IMG/VR virus record: IMGVR_UViG_3300047546_001521
Span: 1 to 24,395 of that record
From: a virus
Direction: 5' to 3' (one strand)
DNA length: 24,395 nt
A program made the position numbers and the translations under genes. The notes below the pieces were generated by a model. It saw only the letters and a program-made list of their open reading frames with translations. It had not been told where the DNA came from and searched no databases. This document shows, piece after piece, positions 6,854 to 12,245 of this stretch. Numbering within the stretch: position 1 is the first letter of the stretch; each line of letters opens with the position of its first letter.

Positions 6854-8245
6854 TTAGTGGCTCCTCATCGCTTTGATGTGTGATTGCACAAGATCGATCT
6901 TCTTTTTGACCGTCAAAGAAATGGATGGAATTGGCTTATCTGGCAGCATCTCACTATCACGCCAAAGCCAATTAATAACATCGTATCTGAGCGCGTCGAG
7001 TGGATCCTCCTTCCCGTCTTTCTTTGGCATCTCTTTGCCATCCCAAGCATATGATAAGATTGCCTTTCGGAAGGAATTGCCTTGAGCTGATCCACCTTTA
7101 TCCCAAACTTCTTTGGTGCATAGAATTCTTCTTTGGTGGATAAGCCGTTTAACTCTTTGAACGCCGTTTAAGATGTCCGTTCGTATTGGATCAGTTGACC
7201 ACCTAAAAGGCATACCAATCCCACCTTGTGCCGGCGGTTTAGCCAGCTCATGGAAGGCAGATAGAGCAGTGCGATCTGATCTAGCTGAGCCAGCCTTATC
7301 ACCTGATGCACCATCAAGCATGATGCGATTGGGGTAGTGTTTGGCTAGCTCTCGAGGCGCAGCAATCTTTAAGATCTCTTTGGCAAGATCTGACAAAGTG
7401 ATTTCTTGAGGATTAATTTCAGCGCAGATGACTTCAGCATTTAGAGACGGATCATGTGCCAAGATCAAGACTGAAGGTTTTCTAAAGCCAAAGTCAACCA
7501 CAATTCTTGCACTCATGGAGGGCTGATACTGCCAATCGTCTATGATGTGGCTTAGTGTCCACTCACTGAAGACAACACCTTGAGGAGGCTTTGGCTGATT
7601 TTCCACCATTGCCAGCCGTTCAGCTTCCGGTAGGTTTTTGACTGCCTCAAACCATGCTTCAGATAGATTGTTTTTGTTGACATGGCTTGAATAGAAGATT
7701 GGTGAGCATCCTGCTTTTTCTGCAAAATCTACCCACCAAGCCCCCCAAACTGGCAGGCCAACCATAACCAGCTTCGGAGATGGTCCAGATCGGAGACGGC
7801 CTAAAGTCTTCTGAGCAACTTCTTCAGATAGAGTTTGACATTCATCAATTAACGCCAATCCGCTTGTGATGTTGAGACCTTCAAGCGGATTGTGCGTTGC
7901 ATCTCTTGTACCTGGTCTGAAATATGATCTACACCAAACGACATGACCATTTGGCGCCGTCCATTTACCTTCTTGCTGGTGGTATATCCAACCATAAGGC
8001 ACAAGCCATTTCTCAATTTCTGGACCTAAGACCGATCGATATCGTGGCGCTGTGTCGGTGATCAAAAGAGATGATTTGTTTGGATGGATGCTTGACCATG
8101 TCCACAAGGCAAACACAAGCGCCGAAGTCTTGCCACTACCCCAGCCAGCTCTAACGGCAATAAATGGGTCATGAGAATAGATCAGCTTGTCGATCAGATC
8201 GATCTGCAAGGGATTAAGCTTAAGCTCAATATCAGTCTTCTTCAT
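6854..8245 (-). CDS. terL: Terminase large subunit (packaging ATPase and nuclease)
   Basis: 463 residues. Walker A is AGWGSGKTS (33-41), and Walker B with the catalytic Glu is LALIDE (130-135). Nuclease acidic residues are visible in VVDFGF (D251), MLDGASGDKAG (D311) and DPLDALRYDVINW (D414/D417), as in the RNase H-like domain of terminases. The motor docks on the portal, pumps DNA into the prohead and cuts it. The ATG at 8245 overlaps the end of the small subunit by 14 nt, the usual terS-terL coupling. It is followed without gap by a methyltransferase. Length is typical of the family and no key motif is missing. Which packaging strategy is used (headful, cos or other) cannot be told from this gene alone. 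Confidence 0.92.
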   Translation of the reverse strand: MKKTDIELKLNPLQIDLIDKLIYSHDPFIAVRAGWGSGKTSALVFALWTWSSIHPNKSSLLITDTAPRYRSVLGPEIEKWLVPYGWIYHQQEGKWTAPNGHVVWCRSYFRPGTRDATHNPLEGLNITSGLALIDECQTLSEEVAQKTLGRLRSGPSPKLVMVGLPVWGAWWVDFAEKAGCSPIFYSSHVNKNNLSEAWFEAVKNLPEAERLAMVENQPKPPQGVVFSEWTLSHIIDDWQYQPSMSARIVVDFGFRKPSVLILAHDPSLNAEVICAEINPQEITLSDLAKEILKIAAPRELAKHYPNRIMLDGASGDKAGSARSDRTALSAFHELAKPPAQGGIGMPFRWSTDPIRTDILNGVQRVKRLIHQRRILCTKEVWDKGGSAQGNSFRKAILSYAWDGKEMPKKDGKEDPLDALRYDVINWLWRDSEMLPDKPIPSISLTVKKKIDLVQSHIKAMRSH

Positions 8246-8750
8246 CTTCGATTTCTTCTGGCAATTCGTGTTTCACTTGCACTACTTGAGCGTGCTTCTC
8301 TTTTTGCACCTGCTGGATCACATTGATGATTACTTTGCTATCGTCTGATTTGGTATTCATATCAATCGTTGACTTCTCTCCAAACTCTGATGGAAACTTG
8401 CGAGCGAGTAGCCATTGAGATGCACGCACATCGCTTTCAGAATGACGCTGAATATTCTGAAGGTGCTTGATCTTCAATGAGATTTCAGCTCGTTTGATGT
8501 CTGCCACTAAATCCGGATCAGATTTCATCCATCCATTCCAAGTGCTATATGCAATCCCAACAAGAGATAAAGCGTCAGTTTGGGATAGGCCTTGAGAGAT
8601 AAAATCAAGTACTTGCTCGGTTGATATGATCCGCTTTCTCTTTGCGATTTCAGCCTTATCTTCTTCTGGCTTTTTTGTCAGTGCAGTGCTATTTTTGCCG
8701 GCCTTAGAATCAACCATATCATTTTTAGCGATTGCTTTAGTCTTTGCCAT
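8232..8750 (-). CDS. terS: Terminase small subunit (putative)
   Basis: 172 residues from the ATG at 8750 (MAKTKAIAKNDM), which has GGAG 8 nt upstream. An in-frame extension to 8849 is unlikely because it lies inside the upstream gene and lacks a good SD. Residues about 45-80 form an HTH with STEQVLDFISQGLSQTDALS and YSTWNGWMK, typical of small terminases that recognise the packaging site. The middle is helical (AEISLKIKHLQNIQRHSESD, SQWLLARKFPSEFGEK), and the acidic C-terminus (ELPEEIEDEED) could contact the large subunit. Direct overlap with terL supports the call. The protein would bind pac or cos DNA as an oligomeric ring and regulate the motor. Confidence 0.8.
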   Translation of the reverse strand: MAKTKAIAKNDMVDSKAGKNSTALTKKPEEDKAEIAKRKRIISTEQVLDFISQGLSQTDALSLVGIAYSTWNGWMKSDPDLVADIKRAEISLKIKHLQNIQRHSESDVRASQWLLARKFPSEFGEKSTIDMNTKSDDSKVIINVIQQVQKEKHAQVVQVKHELPEEIEDEED

Positions 8751-8973
8751 GATCCAGCTCCCGAATGATTTTAGTAGTGATTTTCTCAATAGCATCATCA
8801 TCATCGATACACAAGACTTGATCAATCTCACTTTTGTTGAGACCGTCAAGCATCAGTTTTTCAGCCAGCTTTGAAACTTTGATAGAGTGCCTATCACTGA
8901 AAGCATCTAGAAGGCTGATCAATTTTGTTGACACATACAGATTGAGGATTGATTTTCTATCTTTGATCTTCAT
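8737..8973 (-). CDS. Ribbon-helix-helix DNA-binding protein (putative)
   Basis: 78 residues. ILNLYVSTKLISLLDAFSDR followed by HSIKVSKLAEKLMLDGL has the strand-helix-helix spacing of MetJ/Arc-type regulators: an alternating beta strand at 9-15, helix A at 17-28, a turn, and helix B at 33-45. The C-terminus is acidic (CIDDDDAIEKI) then basic. The ATG at 8973 forms an ATGA with the stop of the reading-frame-corrected ssb (TGA 8972-8970), and its end overlaps terS by 14 nt. A repressor of this operon, or a DNA-binding accessory to terminase, would fit. No operator can be assigned to it here. Confidence 0.6.
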   Translation of the reverse strand: MKIKDRKSILNLYVSTKLISLLDAFSDRHSIKVSKLAEKLMLDGLNKSEIDQVLCIDDDDAIEKITTKIIRELDHGKD

Positions 8974-9259
8974 AGAAAAATGATCTCACTGGCAAGGAGT
9001 TTGACATAAGTTTTTCCCTCATGCTGGTTGATCTGGATCTTGCCAATGACGGTGATCCTATCCCCCTTCTTGAGTTGAGTTGAGTTGAGACGAGATTGGC
9101 AAGTTGTCCCCAAACTTCACAATTAAACCAAGTGACTTGATCTTGATCTTTGTATCTCTCTGAATAGGCGACTGAGAAAGTGGCAAGATCTTTTTCACCG
9201 ATCTTCTTGATTTGTGGATCACTGCCAGCTCGGCCAATTAAGTGCATTCTATTGAGCAT
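8957..9259 (-). CDS. ssb: Single-stranded DNA-binding protein, frame broken by 5-nt repeat
   Basis: The first 63 residues are a normal SSB OB-fold start: MLNRMHLIGRAGSDPQIKKI, then ATFSVAYSERY and WFNCEVWGQLANLVST. After four copies of CTCAA (9089-9070) the frame turns to serine/arginine-rich sequence unlike SSB and stops at 8957. With three copies the frame reads STQLKKGDRITVIGKIQINQ and ends KLLASEIIFL with TGA at 8972-8970, a canonical 94-95-residue OB fold whose stop overlaps the next ATG as ATGA. The functional gene is therefore best drawn as 8970-9259 with a 5-nt (or net one-base) correction. It binds single strands during replication and recombination. Even when corrected it lacks the long acidic C-terminal tail of bacterial SSB. 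The cause may be sequencing error, a slippage mutation or phase variation. Confidence 0.85.
   Translation of the reverse strand: MLNRMHLIGRAGSDPQIKKIGEKDLATFSVAYSERYKDQDQVTWFNCEVWGQLANLVSTQLNSRRGIGSPSLARSRSTSMREKLMSNSLPVRSFFYEDQR
9070..9089. repeat. Tandem repeat TTGAG x4 inside ssb
   Basis: Four perfect copies of the pentamer TTGAG on the plus strand (CTCAA in the coding strand). Because 5 is not a multiple of 3, gain or loss of a copy changes frame. Three copies, or six, keep the SSB frame open; four do not. This is a typical substrate for slipped-strand mispairing. Confidence 0.95.
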
Positions 9260-9695
9260 TTTTTAAGACTCTCTTTGTAAAGTGAAGATTATCCACTGCT
9301 GAAATGTAAAGTGTTTTATAAAATCGATTTGCCAGCTTGATCAATTCCTTTTCTGGATCTTGAGCAGCTAAAACTTGTTTGCAGTATTTGCGATTGCGAA
9401 CGACCTTTAAAGAGATAGTCACCATTTTTTCAACAAGATACCTCATTGAGATGGTTTTATTATCCAGCATCAGATCAAAATACTCGTTCGTATACTCATA
9501 GTCATCGATGCACACATCAAGCACAATGTTTGAGGTGATTGAGTTGATAACAAAACCTGTGTCGGAGCTTTTATAGGTAAAGCCGCCGGAGTTTTTGAGC
9601 AGGCAGATTGTCTTGAAAAAATTATGCAAAGAGACGGAATCGCCTTTGAAAGCATTCATTGACACATGCAATTTATAAACTGAAAATTCTCTCAT
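9249..9695 (-). CDS. Unknown 148-aa protein
   Basis: 148 residues, not recognised. The N-terminal half looks beta-rich with alternating hydrophobics (FSVYKLHVSMNAF, GFVINSITSNIVLDVCIDDY). The C-terminal part is basic and helical (VEKMVTISLKVVRNRKYCKQ, ELIKLANRFYKTLYIS). The ATG forms an ATGA overlap with the upstream stop at 9695-9692, and AAGG lies 7 nt upstream, so the start is well supported. The end overlaps the ssb start by 11 nt. Its place directly before ssb suggests a DNA-replication or recombination accessory, but no motif supports a specific role. Confidence 0.65.
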   Translation of the reverse strand: MREFSVYKLHVSMNAFKGDSVSLHNFFKTICLLKNSGGFTYKSSDTGFVINSITSNIVLDVCIDDYEYTNEYFDLMLDNKTISMRYLVEKMVTISLKVVRNRKYCKQVLAAQDPEKELIKLANRFYKTLYISAVDNLHFTKRVLKNAQ

Positions 9696-9967
9696 TTTCT
9701 GGCCTTCAGTTGATCGTAAATTTCTTTGATCTGCTTGATGTTTTCATCATTTTTTTCTTTGGATAGATCTTTGATCTTGCCTTCAATCTCCTGTTCACTG
9801 GCAAATTGCTTTTCAAGATCCTCACCATGCTTTTTGATCATGTCTGAGAAGATGTCGCTGATGCAGATCTTCAAGGCGGTTGCGACATCTGGCGCCTCGA
9901 TTTTAAACATGGCATCGATTACCCCCTCAAGACTGATGAGGCGATTGATTAAAGTGGTGTTGAGCAT
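9692..9967 (-). CDS. Unknown 91-aa helical protein, first gene of packaging operon
   Basis: 91 residues, not recognised. Residues 1-45 are an amphipathic helical region (INRLISLEGVIDAMFKIEAP, ATALKICISDIFSDMI). Residues about 48-91 are strongly charged with coiled-coil character (EDLEKQFASEQEIEGKIKDL). The SD AAAGGAG is 6 nt before the ATG. It is the first leftward gene after the divergent promoter region shared with thyX, so it should be made early in the transcript that continues through ssb and terminase. A small oligomeric or partner-binding protein is likely; nothing more can be said. Confidence 0.6.
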   Translation of the reverse strand: MLNTTLINRLISLEGVIDAMFKIEAPDVATALKICISDIFSDMIKKHGEDLEKQFASEQEIEGKIKDLSKEKNDENIKQIKEIYDQLKARK

Positions 9968-10050
9968 AATTTTCTCCTTTATGTTGTGTTATATAAACAC
10001 ATCAGCAACAATTATTATATATTATTATATAATATTTTTTAAGGAGTATC
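9968..10050. promoter_or_regulatory. Divergent AT-rich promoter region, thyX / 91-aa gene
   Basis: An 83-nt gap between divergent genes. It contains a run of A/T with TATAAT on the plus strand at 10028-10033 and on the minus strand within the same stretch. A palindrome, GTGTT-ATATA-AACAC at 9987-10001, could be an operator. No convincing -35 hexamer is seen for either direction, so exact promoters are not assigned. Confidence 0.4.
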
Positions 10051-10722
10051 ATGAAAATAAAAGTGAACGATGGATTTGTGGAATTGGTTGACCACATGGG
10101 GGATGATCTGGCAATTGTCAATGCCGCTCGCGTCTCTTATGCCGGAGAAAGCAAAGAATGGACCAACAAAGATGAGAAACTTTTGAGGTACCTTTGGGAT
10201 CATAATCATTCATCTCCCTTTAGACATGGCAACATTAAATTCAGAATTAAAGCGCCAATCTTTGTACTGAGGCAGTGGATGAAACATCAAGTTGGTTGTG
10301 CGTGGAATGAGCAAAGTGCAAGATACACAAAAATTGAAGAGAGCTTTTTTTATCCTGAGCATTTCAGACTACAAGACGCTAAAAACAAACAATCATCATT
10401 TGGCCACCTAGATGATGATCAAGATATGGATGCACTGGCCTTACTGAGTGAGACCTATACAATCGCCTATTGCAATTATCAAAAGCTGCTTGAGTTGGGG
10501 GTATGTAGGGAGCAGGCTAGAATCGTTCTTCCAGTTGGCACCTATAGCGAATGCATTTGGTCTGCTAGTACTCAAGCGGTGATGCATTTTTTAAAGTTGC
10601 GAATGGATCATCATTCTCAATTTGAGATGCAGGAATTTGCAAAAGCGGTGTATGATATAGCATCAACAATTTTCCCCAAGACAATGGAGCTGATCAATGC
10701 AATGCCTACGATGCCAGAATGA
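10051..10722 (+). CDS. thyX: Flavin-dependent thymidylate synthase
   Basis: 223 residues. ThyX methylates dUMP to dTMP using methylene-tetrahydrofolate, FAD and NADPH. Family features are NAARVSYAGES (24-34), LRYLWDHNHSSPFRHGNIKF (45-64), IFVLRQWMKHQVGCAWNEQS (70-89), ARY (90-92), REQARIVLPVGTYSE (153-167) and LKLRMDHHSQFEMQEFA (181-197). The signature is usually written RHRx7S; here it reads KHQ, with eight residues before the Ser. That is a variant I associate with other phage ThyX proteins, so activity is still expected. AAGGAG precedes the ATG by 5 nt. It heads a rightward operon that also carries a dCMP deaminase, the source of dUMP, so the operon supplies thymidylate for phage replication. 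Confidence 0.93.
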   Translation: MKIKVNDGFVELVDHMGDDLAIVNAARVSYAGESKEWTNKDEKLLRYLWDHNHSSPFRHGNIKFRIKAPIFVLRQWMKHQVGCAWNEQSARYTKIEESFFYPEHFRLQDAKNKQSSFGHLDDDQDMDALALLSETYTIAYCNYQKLLELGVCREQARIVLPVGTYSECIWSASTQAVMHFLKLRMDHHSQFEMQEFAKAVYDIASTIFPKTMELINAMPTMPE

Positions 10723-10879
10723 AATCAAATCGACTTTAGCCGGATCAAGTATCGAATACCACTACTGCAAAAAGTGTCGTGCTATCCTCGATCAAGATGC
10801 AATTGTGCTTTCCTTTGATGATGTGAATTATTGCTATGAGTGGGATGATATCACCAAGAGTGAGGATGAAGATGAATAA
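10697..10879 (+). CDS. Small zinc-ribbon protein
   Basis: 60 residues. Two CxxC knuckles, CLRC (3-6) and CKKC (24-27), 17 residues apart make a zinc ribbon; the rest is acidic (YEWDDITKSEDEDE). The ATG at 10697 lies inside the 3' end of thyX with GGAG 6-7 nt upstream, and the gene overlaps the next coding start by 8 nt, consistent with coupling. Such mini zinc ribbons in phages usually bind nucleic acid or RNA polymerase; which applies here cannot be seen. Confidence 0.65.
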   Translation: MQCLRCQNEIKSTLAGSSIEYHYCKKCRAILDQDAIVLSFDDVNYCYEWDDITKSEDEDE

Positions 10880-11348
10880 CTATTTTGAGATATGTTGGTA
10901 TGTCATGGGATTGATCTTTAATCCTAGCCAGTCTCTTCAAAGTGCCCGATGGGAGAAAATGATTTCTGCATCAATCCCTGCTAGGATGAGGCAGTGTGAA
11001 ATGGTAGCCAAAGCCGCCGACAAGTTTGAAATCGATCCTTATTTGATGATTGCTTTAGCCTACCATGAAAGCCGGTTTGAAACTGGCTTGACTTCCTCAG
11101 CTGGTGCAAAGGGAGTGATGCAAGTCAAGCGTCAGTTTGTTGATTGTGCTGGATGTAGTGAAATTGAATATGGTATCAAGGCGTACTCGATTTGGCTTGC
11201 TCAAAGCAAAGGCGATGTCTGTCTTGCTTTAGGTAGATATACAGTAGGTAATAAAGGCAAGTGCGGGAAGAGATCTAAAGCAATTGTCAAACTTGCGTCT
11301 GATTTGGCTTGTCTTGCATCAAAAGAAGAGGATTGCTATGACTGCTAA
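10872..11348 (+). CDS. Lytic transglycosylase (SLT-like)
   Basis: 158 residues from the ATG at 10872 (MNNYFEICWYVMG), chosen because GAGG sits 6 nt upstream; an earlier in-frame ATG at 10866 abuts the GAGG, and one at 10836 lies deep in the upstream gene. The SLT/goose-lysozyme pattern is clear: IDPYLMIALAYHESRFETGL (catalytic Glu67), SSAGAKGVMQV (75-85), GIKAYSIWLAQSKGDVCLAL and GRYTVGNKG. The enzyme cleaves the glycan strands of peptidoglycan. The N-terminus is moderately hydrophobic and might be a weak export signal or anchor. It lies in a nucleotide-metabolism operon, away from the M15 endolysin and holin-like gene, so it may act in entry, exclusion or host modification rather than final lysis. 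Confidence 0.82.
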   Translation: MNNYFEICWYVMGLIFNPSQSLQSARWEKMISASIPARMRQCEMVAKAADKFEIDPYLMIALAYHESRFETGLTSSAGAKGVMQVKRQFVDCAGCSEIEYGIKAYSIWLAQSKGDVCLALGRYTVGNKGKCGKRSKAIVKLASDLACLASKEEDCYDC

Positions 11349-11781
11349 AGATAAAGCATTTTTAGATATGGCTGGGATCATGTCTAGTCTCTCTCCATGT
11401 AGTAGAGCCAAAGTGGGTGCGATTATCGTTCGGGGGGATGTGCCAGTAGTGTCATCTTTCAATGGCATTGCCAGAAAACAAGCTGGTCTTTGTGGTGGCG
11501 ATTGCTGTCTTAGAGATGCAAATAAAATACCAAGTGGATCAGACACGCAAATTGGTTGTCATCATGCCGAATTTAATGCAATTGCGAATGCTGCCAAATG
11601 TGGGATAGCCACTGAGGGATGTTCAATTTATGTGACGGCGCCACCTTGTTTGATGTGTGCAAAGCTCATTCATCATGCTGGTATCAAGTCGGTGGTCTAT
11701 GAAAATAAAAGTGATAGATGGATCTCAACTGGCGAGGATTATTTAAAGGCCAATGGAATTGAGGTTGTTAAGATTTATTGA
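11338..11781 (+). CDS. dCMP deaminase (deoxycytidylate deaminase)
   Basis: 147 residues from the ATG at 11338 (MTAKDKAFLDMAG), with AGAGGAT upstream; the longer frame to 11284 lacks an SD and overlaps its neighbour more. Zinc-deaminase motifs are HAE (76-78, in CHHAEFNAI) and PCLMC (103-107, in APPCLMCAKLIHHAGI), giving His, the catalytic Glu and two Cys. AKVGAIIV (24-31) and an additional Cys cluster (LCGGDCCLRD, 51-60) fit deoxycytidylate deaminases with a second zinc site. The reaction is dCMP to dUMP, the substrate of the ThyX made from the same operon. It overlaps the transglycosylase by 11 nt and ends 3 nt before the convergent GroES-like gene. Another CMP/dCMP deaminase specificity is possible. 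Confidence 0.88.
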   Translation: MTAKDKAFLDMAGIMSSLSPCSRAKVGAIIVRGDVPVVSSFNGIARKQAGLCGGDCCLRDANKIPSGSDTQIGCHHAEFNAIANAAKCGIATEGCSIYVTAPPCLMCAKLIHHAGIKSVVYENKSDRWISTGEDYLKANGIEVVKIY

Positions 11782-11784
11782 TTT

Positions 11785-12066
11785 TTATTCCTCAATATCA
11801 AAAGCGTCAAACATCTTTTCGCTATCATCAGCTGAGCAATAAACGCCGATGATGTCTGCCTTTTTCAGTCTAAAAATACCGCCTATGATCGGCGTATTGA
11901 TATAGTCATAGCCTTTTCCTACAGCCTCAATCAGATCGCCGACCTTGAGCTCATCTTCATCTTTGGCTACGGAAATGACTGTGCAAAGAGTTGATGTATC
12001 TCTTTGTCCTTCCCATGTCGCCAAGACATAGCCGCTCAATGGTTTAAGGCAATTTGCTGTTTTCAT
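11785..12066 (-). CDS. GroES-like co-chaperonin (putative)
   Basis: 93 residues. The layout matches Cpn10: an N-terminal LKPLSGYVLATWE resembling the IRPLxDRVLV strand, a mobile-loop-like charged stretch (GQRDTSTLC), GTVISVAK-like TVISVAKDEDELKVGDLIEA (29-48), then IIGGIFRLKKADIIGVY (60-76), which sits where Cpn10 has the L-x-E-x-D-I-L-A-V end. An acidic tail follows. Phage co-chaperonins such as T4 gp31 replace GroES so that GroEL folds the capsid protein. GGAG lies 6-7 nt before the ATG. The gene is preceded by a 179-nt region of inverted repeats. The match is by fold pattern, not strong identity; a small beta-barrel protein of another kind is possible. Confidence 0.5.
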   Translation of the reverse strand: MKTANCLKPLSGYVLATWEGQRDTSTLCTVISVAKDEDELKVGDLIEAVGKGYDYINTPIIGGIFRLKKADIIGVYCSADDSEKMFDAFDIEE

Positions 12067-12245
12067 TCCATGCTCCAGATAGATGCCGGCTCGGTTTTAG
12101 TTTAGCGTATTTTGTGATTTCCTTTTAACCAAATTGAGCCGGCGATTTAAGTTGCCAGCTCTAAAGGTACTACGCACTAGAAACAATTCCACATCTAAAA
12201 AGGTTCGCTTAGGATGAGCTGGCAATGATTAAACAACTGGCCGGC
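12067..12245 (-). promoter_or_regulatory. Structured leader with competing inverted repeats
   Basis: No gene was found in this 179-nt gap between the initiator gene and the GroES-like gene. In minus-strand order it holds TTGCCAGCTC (12225-12216), GAGCTGGCAA (12161-12152), GCCGGCTC (12143-12136) and GAGCCGGC (12092-12085). Elements 1 and 2 pair perfectly over 10 bp and elements 3 and 4 over 8 bp. Alternatively elements 2 and 3 form an 8-bp stem with a 10-nt loop and one U-G pair, which excludes the others. The U-G pair works only in minus-strand RNA. This resembles an attenuator or riboswitch-like leader. GCCGGC also recurs at 12240-12245, so a DNA-binding or replication-origin role is the alternative. 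Confidence 0.5.

Noticed and set aside
8751-8849. A longer start for the small terminase
   Set aside because: The extra residues lie over the ribbon-helix-helix gene in another frame, read as low-quality Met/Ser/Leu sequence, and lack the SD present before 8750.
9726-10091. A rightward 121-codon frame across the thyX promoter region
   Set aside because: It overlaps two well-supported genes and the divergent promoter region, and its protein is the shadow of the 91-aa gene.
12154-12223. A tRNA-like outline: 8-bp acceptor-like ends 70 nt apart with GGTTCGC inside
   Set aside because: No D-arm or anticodon arm can be formed and the T-stem does not pair, so this is better explained by the inverted repeats of the leader.
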